Source: Brachionus manjavacas (lineage: Eukaryota > Rotifera > Eurotatoria > Ploima > Brachionidae). Taken from it: a stretch of 64,000 bases of DNA. Both the position numbers and the translations under genes were made by a program. The stretch is from NCBI GenBank assembly GCA_019054805.1, contig JAHQIY010000041.1, positions 62,001 through 126,000 on the forward strand, written 5' to 3'. The notes below the pieces were generated by a model. The model ran no database searches, was not told where the DNA came from, and was given only the letters and a program-made list of their open reading frames with translations. This document shows, piece after piece, positions 13,120-26,000 of this stretch (positions are counted from its first letter, which is position 1; every line of letters begins with the position of its first letter).

Positions 13120-13400
13120 TCTCTTCGATTTTTTGAGCACTCTGGACATTTGGCATGTTGGTCGAAGCTTAATTATTTGTCTGATTAGGTTGTTTCGTGA
13201 GAGATTAAGAGAGGCTTTAGTCCTACAGTTGAAAGTTAGGTTTTACATACTGTTGGTAAATTGGAATAAGCAATAAGTTTTGTAGATGAAGGATTTGAAA
13301 TCCGGAGAGGATTCATCGGTGTTTTTCATAAAGTACGAGTAACTAGCCTCGTTGAACTTTTTCAAAGTTCTCCGAGACGTGAGTTTTGAAATCAAGATCA
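13120..13400 (-). mobile_element. Non-LTR retrotransposon (LINE) fragment
   Basis: The minus strand reads 'FKSFIYKTYCLFQF' and then, in another frame, 'NLIRQIIKLRPTCQMS'. Both resemble the region C-terminal to the reverse transcriptase in LINE ORF2 proteins. It is short, frame-broken and lacks a visible 3' tail. The remaining bases up to 13609 hold nothing recognisable. Confidence 0.6.
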
Positions 13401-13609
13401 AATCTAAAGAATTTACCAAGGTAATGAATCTAATTAGATTTCTTTTGAATCGAAAAAGAAGGTTTGATTTTTTTTATTTATTCCATTGTATTGATAAAGT
13501 ATACAAAATCAGCATATTTAAATGAAATAAATAAGAATAAGTTTAAAGATTAAAGATTTTTTGGTAAAATAAATTTATTTTTTTAATGTAAAATATTATG
13601 TGAAATTTT

Positions 13610-15757
13610 TCAATTATGTGTTTCTTTTGTTAAAACTAACGAATCAGCGTATTCTTTGGGCATCGTTGCTTCATCAAAATAGTTTGTGTCAATTAAACGA
13701 GATATTTTTTTTTTCGTAGATACATCTTCATCTTCTAGTGGAAAATATTCGTTATTTAATCTCAAAATTTCGTATTTTTTTTCCTGAATTGGCGATGAAG
13801 ATTTCATTTGGTTAATACCTTGGAGAATTTTTTCACCGGCGTGTTTGCTTGTGTCTTTTTTTGTTTTTTTCTTACGAGGCACTTTATACCTTGGAAAACT
13901 TTTCTCCGTGTCACTCATCGCTGGCATATGAACAATTGGCCTTTTAATACTAAGAGATTCGAAGTCAATGTCATCGTTTGGTCTAGCGAGGTAATCGATT
14001 GAGACCATGGGCTGAATGGAACTAGTGCTGTTGTTGGTGTACAAAAAATAAGCTAGTTTTTTCCAAAATAGAAACTCGTCATTTTCGATCGAAATAAAAT
14101 TTGGAATTTGAAGCTTGTCGGCAAAGTATTCATCCACTTCTTCGTCGCAAATGTCATGCATCTGAATTGCAATAAATCTTGTCTTTTCTCGAGAAATAAG
14201 ATACCTCGTATGCTGTCGAAATTGGCCATTGTTCCATTCCTTAATCAAATAGGCGTCAGACAGAACAAATAATAAACAGCTACTTCGATTCATTTTATCC
14301 TCAACACTAGCTCCGAATATTTCGTCAGACTTGTTATCACAATCATAGTGAAGAATGTAATTTTCAACTAGATTTTGCTCTTTGATAAATGGCACAAGCT
14401 TTTGATGAACCCAAGTTTCATTATTTCTGTTAAAACTTATAAAAAGATCAAATTCTTTGTCTCTTTTAACGCCGCTTTTACATGGACAAATGGCATAAAA
14501 AAATGGCACGCAATCAAAGCAAATGGCAAGTATTTCAATCGGACATAGGCAATACATAAAAAAAACAAATAGAAATGCGATGCCCAGCAGGCCTATAACG
14601 TATCCTGCTATTTGGGCATCATTCAAAAAATCCAAGCTATTCTCGTTCAATTGTTTTTCCGGTTCGTTTAGTAAATTTTGAGGAATGACCAAACCGGGTG
14701 TAGTTGTTGTGCTTTGTGTTGTGGTGGTCGTGGTTTGTGTTGTTGTTACAGTTGTTGTTTTAACAAACGGACAATTTGATTCTGTGAATGCGTAATCAAC
14801 CAGACAGTCCCTGTCTTCATTTAGCACCGCAAAATTAAAAATATTCTGACCAGAGTATCTGGAATTTGTGCACTTGGCCTTAAATATGCTGTTGTTGGTG
14901 TTGAGAAAATTTTGGGAATTGAGTGATTGGAAAAAGTTGAGAAAATTGAATGAAGTACTGCAATTGCATTGTAATGGATTGTCGTCAACTCTTAGCACAT
15001 ATAGCAAGCGAATAAAAAATAAATAATTGGTTTCATTGCAAATATTGTATAACTTGAGGATGTCATCGTCGAATTTTTCAATTGAGTTATTTCTTAAATC
15101 GACCAAAGTAGCGCTGGCCAAACTCGAATAAATCTGCTCTGTGTCAATTCTAAAGTTGTTTTCATTTTTTAAAATTGAAATCCTATTAAGCCTGAGATCA
15201 ACTATTTTAATTTGTTTCAAGTAAAAGTACCAAACGTCGAGCTCTTTTAGAAGATTTCCTTGCAGAAACAAATTTTGCAAATTTTGCAATTTGTACGCAA
15301 ACAAATCAAATGGAATATTTTCAATGCGATTGTAGCTCAGGTCTAAGCTTATCAAATTGGCGTTAAAATCAAACGCATTCGGGCTAATGTGTTGTATTCT
15401 ATTAGACGATAGACTCAATGTGCTCAATTCAAACAAACACGAAAATAGTGAGCCTGTAATGTTGCTTGTTATTTGATTATTGGACAGGTCTAAAATTCTC
15501 AATCGATTGAAATTGCATAGATTAGCAGGAAATAGTTGCAAATTTGAAAATCTAATTATTATGGTGTCCACGAACGCTGAATTTAAGTTGCTCAAGATAT
15601 TTTGCTCATCAATAGAAGGGCTAGAATTGGCGTCGCAATTGACTTCAAAAGCATTTAGGGTTATGTTACAACTGCATTGATTTGGACATTGTTGACAAAG
15701 ACTTAGACAAAATTGGATTGCAAACAAAACTGTATATCTTATCAAAGTGAATCTCAT
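13610..15757 (-). CDS. Toll-like receptor (LRR ectodomain, one membrane span, TIR domain)
   Basis: Single-exon gene for a 715-residue type I membrane receptor. A signal peptide (about 1-21) is followed by a Cys-rich cap (CPNQCSC), about six leucine-rich repeats (for example 'LRILDLSNNQIT' and 'LISLDLSYNRIE'), and an LRR C-terminal cap ('NPLQCNCS' to about 320). Then come a Thr-rich stalk (about 332-350), a membrane span near 383-405 and a juxtamembrane Cys cluster. A TIR domain spans about 432-570 with box 1 'FDLFISF' and a box-3 Phe-Trp ('FLFWKKL'). A Lys-rich tail follows. The BB loop lacks the usual Arg-Asp...Pro-Gly ('HYDCDNKSDEIFGAS'), so adaptor binding may differ. TLRs signal innate immunity or development by TIR-TIR contact; which applies here cannot be told. 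Confidence 0.93.
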   Translation of the reverse strand: MRFTLIRYTVLFAIQFCLSLCQQCPNQCSCNITLNAFEVNCDANSSPSIDEQNILSNLNSAFVDTIIIRFSNLQLFPANLCNFNRLRILDLSNNQITSNITGSLFSCLFELSTLSLSSNRIQHISPNAFDFNANLISLDLSYNRIENIPFDLFAYKLQNLQNLFLQGNLLKELDVWYFYLKQIKIVDLRLNRISILKNENNFRIDTEQIYSSLASATLVDLRNNSIEKFDDDILKLYNICNETNYLFFIRLLYVLRVDDNPLQCNCSTSFNFLNFFQSLNSQNFLNTNNSIFKAKCTNSRYSGQNIFNFAVLNEDRDCLVDYAFTESNCPFVKTTTVTTTQTTTTTTQSTTTTPGLVIPQNLLNEPEKQLNENSLDFLNDAQIAGYVIGLLGIAFLFVFFMYCLCPIEILAICFDCVPFFYAICPCKSGVKRDKEFDLFISFNRNNETWVHQKLVPFIKEQNLVENYILHYDCDNKSDEIFGASVEDKMNRSSCLLFVLSDAYLIKEWNNGQFRQHTRYLISREKTRFIAIQMHDICDEEVDEYFADKLQIPNFISIENDEFLFWKKLAYFLYTNNSTSSIQPMVSIDYLARPNDDIDFESLSIKRPIVHMPAMSDTEKSFPRYKVPRKKKTKKDTSKHAGEKILQGINQMKSSSPIQEKKYEILRLNNEYFPLEDEDVSTKKKISRLIDTNYFDEATMPKEYADSLVLTKETHN

Positions 15758-16555
15758 TTGAGTCTAGTTTTCACATTTGAACAAAAACCATTTGAGAAAA
15801 AAAGAGAGAGAATTTATTTCAAAAGAGCTAATACTTTTCTTCAACATTTACCATTGTTGTTGGGGTAACAAATTTTGCATAATAATTGAGCAAACAAAAA
15901 TATCCCAGTAGCATAGCAACAATGGGTTTTTTATTTGTTATGGTTTATTTTGGTATTTTTAAAGAGTCAATAGGATATTGTTATGATGCTTGTGAATGAT
16001 TGCGTTCAAAAATGCACTAATAGTTTTTATTTAGATATTCAAAAAAGGACACAAACGTTCACAATTAGAATTTGGCTAATTTCAAGTTTTAAAATTATTT
16101 ATTGCGACCGTAAATAATATTTTCTATTCTTGATAAGCTAAAATTGAAGTAGAAAAAAATCTCAAAAAATTTTATCTTCCAAAACTAAACTGTTCAAATT
16201 CCTCTTAAAATAAATCAAATCTTAAAATCTTAAATTAAATTATTTTAAATTCCTATTGATGCTGTATTTCCCGTTCAAGTTCTGTTTTGTTTAATATAAA
16301 ATTGACCAAAATCAAAATTCTTGTTCAATTTTCGAATAAAATTTGGATAGCAGTGGTTTAAATTATTTGAAAAAAAAAAAAAAATTTAGACACAAAATTA
16401 GCATATTTAAATTTTATTCTGTTTTCTACTGTTTGATTATTGTTCACTAGTTTGAAACAAAAAAAATGCATTCTATTATTTGAATTTGTTGTAATATGTT
16501 GAATAAAATGTGAATTTGTTAAAATTTGTGTTATTTCGAATATCCAAGTAATATT
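15758..16555. other. Spacer between the Toll-like receptor and ODC genes
   Basis: About 800 bp between two minus-strand genes. It must hold the receptor's promoter and the ODC 3' UTR. No other gene or repeat is visible. Confidence 0.4.
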
Positions 16556-18243
16556 TTAGCATGTTATCGCACAGTCTACTTTTTTATTTTCTGAAATGTT
16601 TATTTCTTCATGAATTTCATTGACTGATGCTGACTCGATCGAAGAGCCAGCTACATAGTTAGCTTTAACTTCTTTGCCTCCAATTTTGAACGCTTCCTTT
16701 GTTTCGCTTAGTGACTTTGGAAACTTAATACCAGCTGACGCATGGCACGATGTATTATTGGCAAACGGTATTAATTCATCTAGATTATTGCTAAAAGCAG
16801 CCTCTATGGTTTTCCATGACGTGGACACTGTATAAATAGATTTGGGCAACGGAATGCCGTTGAAAGCCACAGCTCCGGAAATAGTGTAAGCTCCCATGTC
16901 CTTGAATACCATGCACTCATTTGTGTCCAGCTCCGGAATAAAAATTTCCTTGCAAACTAAATCCAAGCCATCGCATGTTGGGCCCCAAATTGATGATTTG
17001 TAGCAAACGGCATCTTCCAAATCGTCCTTTAACAAGATGGGATAGCATTCTGAGTGATCGTAAAACAAACAGTTAAATGAAGCGTACACGCCATCATTTA
17101 TGTAGTACATGATAGATTTGTTTTGATCAATGCAAGACAAGGAGTCAACATATCTTGTTTTATTTGCCGTTTGAATGGTCAAAGACGGATGGCGATTTTG
17201 GTCAAGCAACTTTTTCTCCAGATCTTGGTTGTCTTGAATCTTTTGCGGCTCACTTTGATTCATCACTCTCTTTGCTATTACATTGACGCACAGAGTAAAA
17301 GCCGAACAGGCATAGTATCTGCCTGGCTCAGCGATTATCTTTAGTTTGCACTCTTCGTCATTCAACGAATTTAAGTTGTCGAACTCCTCGAGTGGAAAGT
17401 ATTGATCAAGTGACTTGTTTATTTCCCTAGAGATTAGATCGAACAAGTCATTTGAATCAGATGATCCAGGAAAGCCTCCGCCAAGATCTAGTAGATGCAT
17501 GCGAATTCCAAATGTGTTGCGTGCGTAGTCAAAAAGTTTTCTAGCATTCTGAATAGATTCACTAAACGCCTCGGGAGACATCTGTCCACTTCCCACATGA
17601 AAACTTACTCCGCACAAGTCCAGATCGAGCTTGTAGGCCAGCTCGATTAGCTTCAACGATGAGTCCATATCAGCACCAAATTTCATGCTAAAACGGCATA
17701 TAGCATCCTTGTCATCAGTTATTATTCTCAGAACGCATCTGGCATTTGGATGATGTTGCTTGATCTTGTACAACTCGTTTTCGTTGTCAAATGTCATCAA
17801 ATTGACTCCTACTTTGTTTGCATACTTTATAAATGAAGCTTGCTTGCATGGGTTAGCAAAAATGATGCGGTGTGGAGCAACGCCTAAGTCTAGAATTGTT
17901 TGGATCTCGTTCTTGCTCGCACAATCGAAACCAGCCCCCAAAAATGCCAAAAGTTTCAGTATGATCGAGTCGGTATTGCATTTCACTGCATAGTGAGGTT
18001 CAACTCTTGGCAATTTGGTGATCCAATTTATGTGCTTGTTACAAATGTCTTCCAAATCGACAATGTAGAATGGATCATTTTCAACATTCTGAGAAATTAA
18101 TGAAGAGATTAACTAGTTTAATTGTGAATTCAACTAGGTCTTACTAGATCTGATTTTGTTATGCTCTTTATTAAATCTATGGGATTAATTGGATTCTCAA
18201 ATATTCTTAAATCTAAAATTTCTTGATTTAAATTCTCTTTCAT
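16556..18243 (-). CDS. ODC1: Ornithine decarboxylase
   Basis: PLP enzyme that decarboxylates ornithine to putrescine, the first committed step of polyamine synthesis; a cytosolic homodimer. Two exons, 18243-18145 and 18088-16556, are split by a 56-bp intron in phase 0, giving 543 residues. Retained hallmarks are the PLP lysine in 'PHYAVKCN', 'GVSFHVGSG' (stacking His), 'LDLGGGFPG', 'AEPGRYYACSAFTL' and the active-site Cys in 'WGPTCDGLD'. It is therefore an enzyme rather than an antizyme inhibitor. It is about 80 residues longer than human ODC (461). The excess is a hydrophilic loop after 'CVNVIAKRV' and a long acidic/polar tail ending in Cys, which might affect turnover. Antizyme control is known for the family but not visible here. 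Confidence 0.95.
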
Positions 18244-20224
18244 TGAGCTGATATCAAAAGCTAGCTTTTCAAAGTGACTATAAACGCGCGCCTTTTAAAT
18301 GCAACAAAATTTTTAACAAAATTTTAGAATTTTTTGTCCACTTGTTCAATTTATTTCTTTTACTTTTTGCTTTTATTTCAATAAAACAAACTTTGGCAGA
18401 AATTGATGTTCAGCACTTGGCTTTCACGAACAGAAGAATGAATTAATTTATGTTCAGGCTGGTTACTTAGTACCGTGCACAAAGGTACCGTGCGATTAAC
18501 GAAACTAAAAATATTCTATCTAAATAAAAAAATTTTATTTATTTATTTTAAGGTTAGTTTTTTCTGAATCCATGTCGTTTTATTTTAAATAGGCTCTGAA
18601 TTTTTTTAGTTTTATTTCACTGTCTTTAAAACAATAAGAAATTTTTAACTTAAATGATAAAAAAAAAGCATAAATTCTATCTAAAGAATGCTCGAGCACG
18701 AAGTCTAAGCTTAATTATGTTTAACAAAGAATTATGTTTTTTTCAGTTCAGTTACAAATTAAAATGAGGAAAATTTTTTTTTTTCTTTATTATAAAATAA
18801 AAATTTCTTATTAATATTTATAGGAATTTCGTAATTTGGAAATGAATTTTGAATTTTAAAAGTGCTATAATCTTTTTGAGAGAAATGAAAAAACCGGCTA
18901 TAAAAGAAAAAAATTAAGCTCTAGTCACTATTTTAACTTGTGAACCAAACTGAATTTAAATATTTGATGACTAGTATGTGCTGAGCATGATCATGAATTA
19001 TGATTTGTTTTAGCAGATAAGACCAAGATTGTTAAATTAAATTTAAGATATTTAGATTAGATAAAATATAAAACAACAACGACTTATGCTAGAAAAAAGA
19101 AACTTTTTATCTAAAACAAATTTGCTTCAAATAGAATTTTTTGTTGGCATGTTTGCTTAACATCCATTTTTGTTATATATACTTTAAAGTTTGTTCATTT
19201 ACACATGTATTTATGGTTTTTATGAATTTGCAAAAAATTATGCTTAGTAGGTTTTTTTTCTCTAAAATTAACTCAGAAATTTCTTTCCATTTTTTTACAA
19301 TCAAAGCTAATTGAAGTTCAGATAAAATTTGTTTGGACCAAAATGCTTGCTTACTTTCAATCTTTCAATATATTTTCAATCTAGGCAATAAAAATTTTTT
19401 TAACAACTTTAGAAACGATAAAAAAGGCATGAACAAGTAAAGTTTTATTAATTAAATATATTTGTATACAATTGCTTAGAAAAATGGATCAAAATTTAAA
19501 GATGAGCTATTGAAACACATTCAAAGAGGTTGAGCAGGTAATCATCCAAAGTTTGCCTAGAAATATATATATATTTTAATATCTGCTTGATATTCTTATA
19601 AATGACAAAAAATAGACTGATTCGGAATTAATTTATTTAGCTTTAAATTATCTAATTATTAAAATTTTTACTTAAATTTTTACCAAAAATTATTAAAGCT
19701 TTTATCTATAAAAATAAAGCTTTATAAGTTTTAAAAAATGTTTTTAATTCTTTAAATTTTATTTTTTATTTTCTCGGTTTTAGTTCTAAAATTGAATGGG
19801 AATAAAACTTAGGCTTAAATCAATTACGCTAGTTAAAAAACTCGCTAGGTTAATACAAAAATTCTCTAAAAAAAAATTAATTTTCTAGTTGAGTAAAAAC
19901 TAAGTTAGAAAATACTTTTTGCTAGGTATCATTTATTGTTTTATCTAGGTAAAAAAACAAAAATGATAAATAAATCCGGAAAAATGTTTTGTTAAAAAAA
20001 ATTAGCTAGGCAATATAAAACTAAAATTAAGCAAATTAAAAAAAAATCTATTGTCTTATAAGAACTTGGCTGAATGACCACGTTTTCTTTATTATCCGAT
20101 TGGAACATCTTTAACAGCATGACCTTTTTTATATTTTAATCGCATTGCTTGGACCAACTAGATGTTTACAGTTATGATTTTTCATAAAATGTGGACAGTT
20201 GCATGATATATTTTTCCAATTTTT
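18244..20224. other. Intergenic, nothing recognised
   Basis: About 2 kb upstream of ODC. AT-rich, with no coding signal and no repeat I can name. It presumably includes the ODC promoter and 5' UTR. Confidence 0.4.
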
Positions 20225-20233
20225 ATTTGAGCT

Positions 20234-20589
20234 GGGGTTGTGAAGTTCGTTTCAATTCGATCATTTCAATTCAGAAAAACTTGAATAACTTTTTTACTAA
20301 AAGAGATGATTCATTTCTGTAAAATGCTTAATTATAAGCAAATTTGCTTAATGCAGTAAAATAAGTCTGCAAAATACTCTGCAATTTTCTGCATTTTGCA
20401 CCCCATTGAAAAGTATTACAATCAAGTGTGCAATTACATTGCAAGGTTTTTGCAGACGTATATTTTTGGATTAAGCAAAGTTGCTTAACCATTGAGCATT
20501 TTGCAGAACTAAATTATCTCTTTTAGTAAAAAAGTTATTCAAGTTTTTCTGAATTGAAACGATCGAATTGAAATGAACTTCACAACCAC
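20234..20589. mobile_element. Short palindromic Mutator-like MITE with 9-bp target duplication
   Basis: A 356-bp element that is mostly inverted repeat. The left end starts GGGGTTGTGAAGTTCGTTTC and the right end is its complement with a changed CCAC terminus. Identity runs about 70 bp inward, through 'ACTTGAATAACTTTTTTACT'. Flanks: ATTTGAGCT at 20225-20233 and ATTTTAGCT at 20590-20598, a 9-bp duplication with one mismatch. Long TIRs plus a 9-bp duplication fit the Mutator superfamily. The same TIR bounds the dynein-carrying element at 34418-38509, so this is a non-autonomous sibling. Confidence 0.8.
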
Positions 20590-21263
20590 ATTTTAGCTAT
20601 CATCTGATATTGTTATTCACCAAACTTTAAAATCAATTGTCGAGTATTTTTGAATTCATTTAATATTCAAATACTTAAATCATAATTTTAGTAAAATTCA
20701 TTTAATTAATCTAATCAAAACATTTTTTATTATTTATAAATTTTTTAATAATGTTTTTATTGAAATCAAGTTAATTTAATTAATTGAAATAAGTAAAAAA
20801 ACGAAACTTTTTTTGAAATTTAAAATTCAACAAAATCTGTTTTAAAAATCTCTTAAAATATTGAAAATTTTTTTTAACTTTTAAACTTATTTAATATTAA
20901 TTCTCAAAACCGATATAAAAATTAGTTAATAATTATTTTATTTTTAATTTAAAGGAGCTCTAGAAATAGCTTAGCATTTGCTCTGATCAGGTTGACTTGT
21001 TATTAATCAGCAATTCAGCAATTTCAATTACCCAAATGCGCTCTCTCCTTAAAATTTTGCCTTTCAGCATAAAACAATAAAAATTAAAGAAAATTAAAAT
21101 TAATTTTTCACCCTTTTAGTGTTTGACTTTGGCGGACAAAGATTCATCTATTTCGCAAAATTAACCTATTCCGCCAAACTTTAAATTTTCTATGTAATTA
21201 TTTTTAGCTATTTTCTTTTTTCTAAATAAATGAAAAAATTTCAAAATAAGTGAGCAATTTTTA

Positions 21264-21522
21264 GATTAGGTCAACTAATAGTTCATAAAACCTAAGAACA
21301 AGAATTGTTCCAGTAACAGGTGAAACATAGTTTAGCTAAGCGACTAGATCCGAAAAACTTTGTTTTCTTCTTATAAAATTTTGACTTTAGTGATAATTTA
21401 CTATCGTTTGGTGCATTTTAACAAAAACTTAATTTATGAAAAATGGAAAACAGAGCGTAGTAAGTTTTCTTAACTACAAATATTATCTTTAAGGATCATC
21501 ATATCACAAACCCAATGTCGAA
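21264..21522 (+). repeat. Dispersed repeat, copy 1 (partner at 47182-47432)
   Basis: About 260 bp, from 'GATTAGGTCAACTAATAG' to 'ATCATCATATCACAAACCC', that recurs in the same orientation at 47182-47432 with moderate divergence. I see no terminal inverted repeat and no coding. The family is unknown to me. Confidence 0.7.
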
Positions 21523-23088
21523 ATTTTTAAAAACATAAAGTTTTTTACTCTAAGATTCATTGAAAAATGTAAAATAGAAAAAAAATTTTGGACTAATTTT
21601 ATTATGACGGTCCCATACACCATACTCTGCATAAGAAAAAAGCTATTCTGATGGAACTGTCTTACAAAAAACAGCTTAAATGAATATAATATAGAAAATG
21701 GCATAGTTTTCCTTTTCTTTTTTCCAAAATTCTTTTGGCTAAATATTTTCAGCAGGTTCTATATTGTAAGCATAAAAGTCTTTAAAAAAGGTATTTAATT
21801 TTACGGAAGCTTTTTTGACACATAATTTGACACTAATAAAAATAATTAATTTTTCATTTAAACAATATACAAAATATAATAAAAGAAATTCACAAACACA
21901 AATATTTTATTCAAATTTTAATATTATTAATTTTTTAGTTTATTTTATTTTAAATTTAACTTATATTAAAATGTTTATTCGATTATACTGCTATTCAAAA
22001 TCTTTTTTTTATTCAAGTTTCAATTTGTGTCCAAAAAACTAGTTCGATTTCACCACTAGTTAAGAGCAAGACAACTGATAAGATGACCAAAAGACATTCA
22101 GAAAAGTCGCTAAATTAATTTTAAAAATAAAAATTTAAAAAATTCAATAAACGAAATTATTTTTAATTTGATCACAAAATATTTAACCAAACTCAAATAT
22201 TACACTCTACCAAATTGAACTATTGAATTATTTAATCACAAATCTTTATGATTAATTATTCTGACAATTTCGCTAGAAAATTCAATTTAAAAAAAAAGAA
22301 AAAGATTCTTTTTTAAAAAAATTACTTTGACTTTTTATTTACTTGCTTTTTTCTAAACAGTCAAGCATTTAAATCTGAAAAAGTACCTTAAATTTAACAT
22401 TCAAGCAGAAAATAAAGTAAAATATGTAAATAGCACTTTATTTTTAGGACGTTTTTTTTTTTAATGAAATATTAGCAGGTGATGTGACTTCAAGAAGGAA
22501 AAGTAATTTTTTAAAAAAAGAGGTGTTTATTTTTTTTTAATTAATTTCAGTATAGAAAAAAAAACATTTTAAATTTTTATTTATTGAACTTAAACTAGTA
22601 TTGTATTTTTTTATCTATAATAACTATGGTCTTTTTGAATAAAAAATATAATTTAGCATAAATAAAAATAAAAATAAAAAATTTCCAATCAATCGTTAGC
22701 CAATTTTCATCGTTTTAATTACAATTAAAAAAGTGTGCATAAAAAACATAACAATTTTGTGTTTAACGTCCATTATGATGTATTTACTTTGAGAATGCCC
22801 AATTCAGCAGACATGCTTAAATGTCTAAATTGAAAATAAAAATCATAAATTAGCAAGCTTAACATATTCCTTGTTTAATTAATCTAAAATTGAAATATAG
22901 ATGTATAGATACAAAGATGTTTATTTAACAAGGACAAAAAAATCTACTAGCCGAACATCTAAAATAAAAAAAAAAAAGCTCAATATTCTCGTTCTAAAAA
23001 TCAATAATAAATAAATTTTTACAAGGATTATCATCGAAAATTTTCTACTCGACAAGAAGATAAAATGGAAACGAGATAAAATTGAACA
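21523..23088. other. Intergenic, nothing recognised
   Basis: AT-rich sequence upstream of the Polycomb gene. One 75-codon open frame (21815-22042) is almost all Asn, Ile, Phe, Tyr and Leu codons and looks like chance. Confidence 0.4.
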
Positions 23089-26000
23089 ATGCATCGAACG
23101 TTATCTTTAAAAATTGGTGAAGTCAATTCCTATTTGGTGTGTCCTCTATGCAAAGGATATCTAATCGATTCGTACACAATAAATGAATGCCTGCACAGCT
23201 GTAACCCATTCCCCATCGCCTTTAGCCAAATTTTTTTTCATGTTTATTTTTAGTCTGCAAATCTTGTATCATTAAGTACATCAAGCGAAAAGAATGTTGT
23301 CCTGTATGCAAAATTAATATAATCAAGGATCGAATGAATCTTTTTTTGAAGTAAGCTTCTCTCACACTCCTCTCTAACATATTCATCACATTAAAAACCC
23401 AAGACCAGATGTAAATCTTCAGTGTATTGTATATAAAATAGTGCCCGAATTGTTCAAAAGTAAGCTTTTGTTTAAAGAAAAAAAAAGAGAAAAAAATGAA
23501 TGCCCCAAACCTGTTTGTGTTTTAAGAGGAAATGAAGAGGCGAAGGCAATTTTATTCCACTCATCCCAAAGCACTCAAATGTAAGTAACTTTAGCTCAAC
23601 TAGTCGTTTTACTCAAAATTTTGTGATCGATTGCAGTCTTGAAAAAAAAGAAGATTCTCGACAAAGAAGCGGTCGGTGAGCTCGACGATGACATATTTGT
23701 ACTAGATAAATACACAGACATCAGTTTGTCAATTGAATACAGCGATACTGGCCTAGCTGATGTTTGCGAGTCTGCCCGCTACAAAGAATTGGATCCACCT
23801 AGCTCTAAGATCTACTTGCAATGCCCGGCCACTCTGTCTATTCAATTGTTGAAGAAATTTATCTCAATAAAATTCGATTTGCCAACTACGAAAAATGTAA
23901 TTTTTGTTCAAACATAAAAGTAATCACACAATATGTGCATAGTAACTTTTTGTTTCTACCAAAGCTTGACATAATGTACGATGACAAGCCATTGAGCAAA
24001 GATATAACTTTGTTGGACGTTTCCTATATTTACGCATGGAGACGCGTAAGTTTGTCTCATTTTGTTTCCAATTAGTCTGACAAAAATTTTTAGACAGCTC
24101 CCATGAGGCTATTTTACAGGATAAACAATCCAAAAATAACTAGCGACTTGGACAAAATTAATCAGAATAGCTTAAATGTATTGACCCCCATTGATAACAA
24201 CTCCGAGAGAAAAGCCGATGAAATTTGTGCAGTTTCAACTTTGCCCAAAAATGCGCCCATTAAAAATGAAAATGACAATGGTGTCGAAAATTTTCCGCCC
24301 AAAGTGCAGCCTAACGAAATTCAAATGACAGGTTTTTTTTATCTCTTTTTTTTTATAAGAATAATAAATTTAGGATACCTGAAAAATGCACACCTGTCTG
24401 TATTTCGAAAAATAACATTCTGGTCACGACAAATTACATGTCGAAAAAATTTATCTTTTTTTGCTCTTTCAATTTTTTATTAAATGGATAAATTTAAAAA
24501 AAATTCGTATTTTTAAAAGTAAGCTTACCACGACTGGTCACATAATTTCCTTAGATGGAATATGTGACCGAAAAAATTCACAATGATCAATTTTAAGATG
24601 TAATGTTTTTTAGTCAAATGAATTTTAAACCTTTTGGCGCAAAATAATTATCGCATTCAGGACACTTGGCTGGACTTCCCACATTACTTAAAGTTTCTCA
24701 TTTTTCTCTTTCTATAGTTTCATCGGTGCATTTTGGGTTTTCAAGTGCTTGCTTTTCATACATCAAACTTTTTAATTCAACGCTGTCTAATTTTATTTCT
24801 TACAGTACCTTGTTTATTTTATCAATTTTTTCCACTTTGAATTATGAAGTACAATATCTTTTTCTATTTTCTGACTCTTGCTCATCTTCAATTTAAGTAA
24901 CGTAAAGATCATTAACTGAATCAATTTTATATAGCCTTGTACTACTCACTGTTTCTCCAGTTACTTGAAATTCAATTTCTTCCTAATCATCTAGATCTCT
25001 ATTGATCTCATCTTCTCAGCTAATCTCATAAAAAAAATAGGTGATCAATTTCTGGTCACGTTTTCCATCTTTGAAAATTATGGATGAAGGAGAGGAGTAC
25101 TCAGCACATATAATGTGACCAACTGGTCACCTATGACTATAGACCCGATAAAAAATTCATAAATTCTACGCTCTAAAGTAGAAGTTCGGTTATCCGCACA
25201 AGTCTGGAACAAAATCTCAAAAAGTTATGCAGATAATAAAGTTTGTGGATAAAAAAATAGAATACGTTTATTTTCACGTAAGTTACCTGAAAATAAAAAG
25301 AAAATTGTAACACTTAAAATGCGTTTACGTTTTACAAAAAATTTATTTTATTTTCACTTAATTAAAATAAAAACAAAAAATTTTTTATAAGGTTTTAAGA
25401 ACAATTAGTACATTTCCAAATTTTCTTGATTTTCCAAAAGTTATTTTTTGTTTATTTGTTTTCTGTACCGAGCTAGGGCTCCTTCAGAATAAATTAAAAA
25501 AATCAAAATCAAAATAAAAAATAAAATTTAAGTTAATAAAATGAGATAAAAATAATCAAAATAAAGTAAATAAGCTAAAAAAAAATGAAAGTTTAGAAGA
25601 CATAGATTGTTACATGTGGCAAATGTTTACATAGTTCAGGTTTCAGGAAAAAAGGAGGAAATAGTAAGGTAGCAATTAAACAATGGAGTTGTGCATTCAA
25701 TATATCTCGATTCAAAACCTTCTTTGTATTCCTCCACCATTCTTACAACCAATGGAATAGAATGACTCAGTCCTGTTCCAACATATCTATCACTCAACTC
25801 AAAAAGCCGATTCGAGATTGTTAGTAATTGAAGTTTATTAAAAGCTTCATGTTGCAACATGTTGGAGATCATCAACAATGATATTTTAACTTAAAGATAG
25901 ATTCGAGTGCTGTATTTTGTATTGCTTGTAGATTTTAGATATTGTTTTCTGAAAATGAATTTAAGCAAGGAAAAGAAAAGTCTAAAATTTATCCGACTAA

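Noticed and set aside
18475-18505. Repeated GTACCGTGC words upstream of ODC as a regulatory element
   Set aside because: Only two short copies; no known factor or riboswitch matches, and chance cannot be excluded.
21815-22042. 75-codon open frame as a possible small gene
   Set aside because: Almost entirely AT-rich codons (Asn, Ile, Phe, Tyr, Lys), no motif, no splice or polyadenylation context; expected by chance in this base composition.
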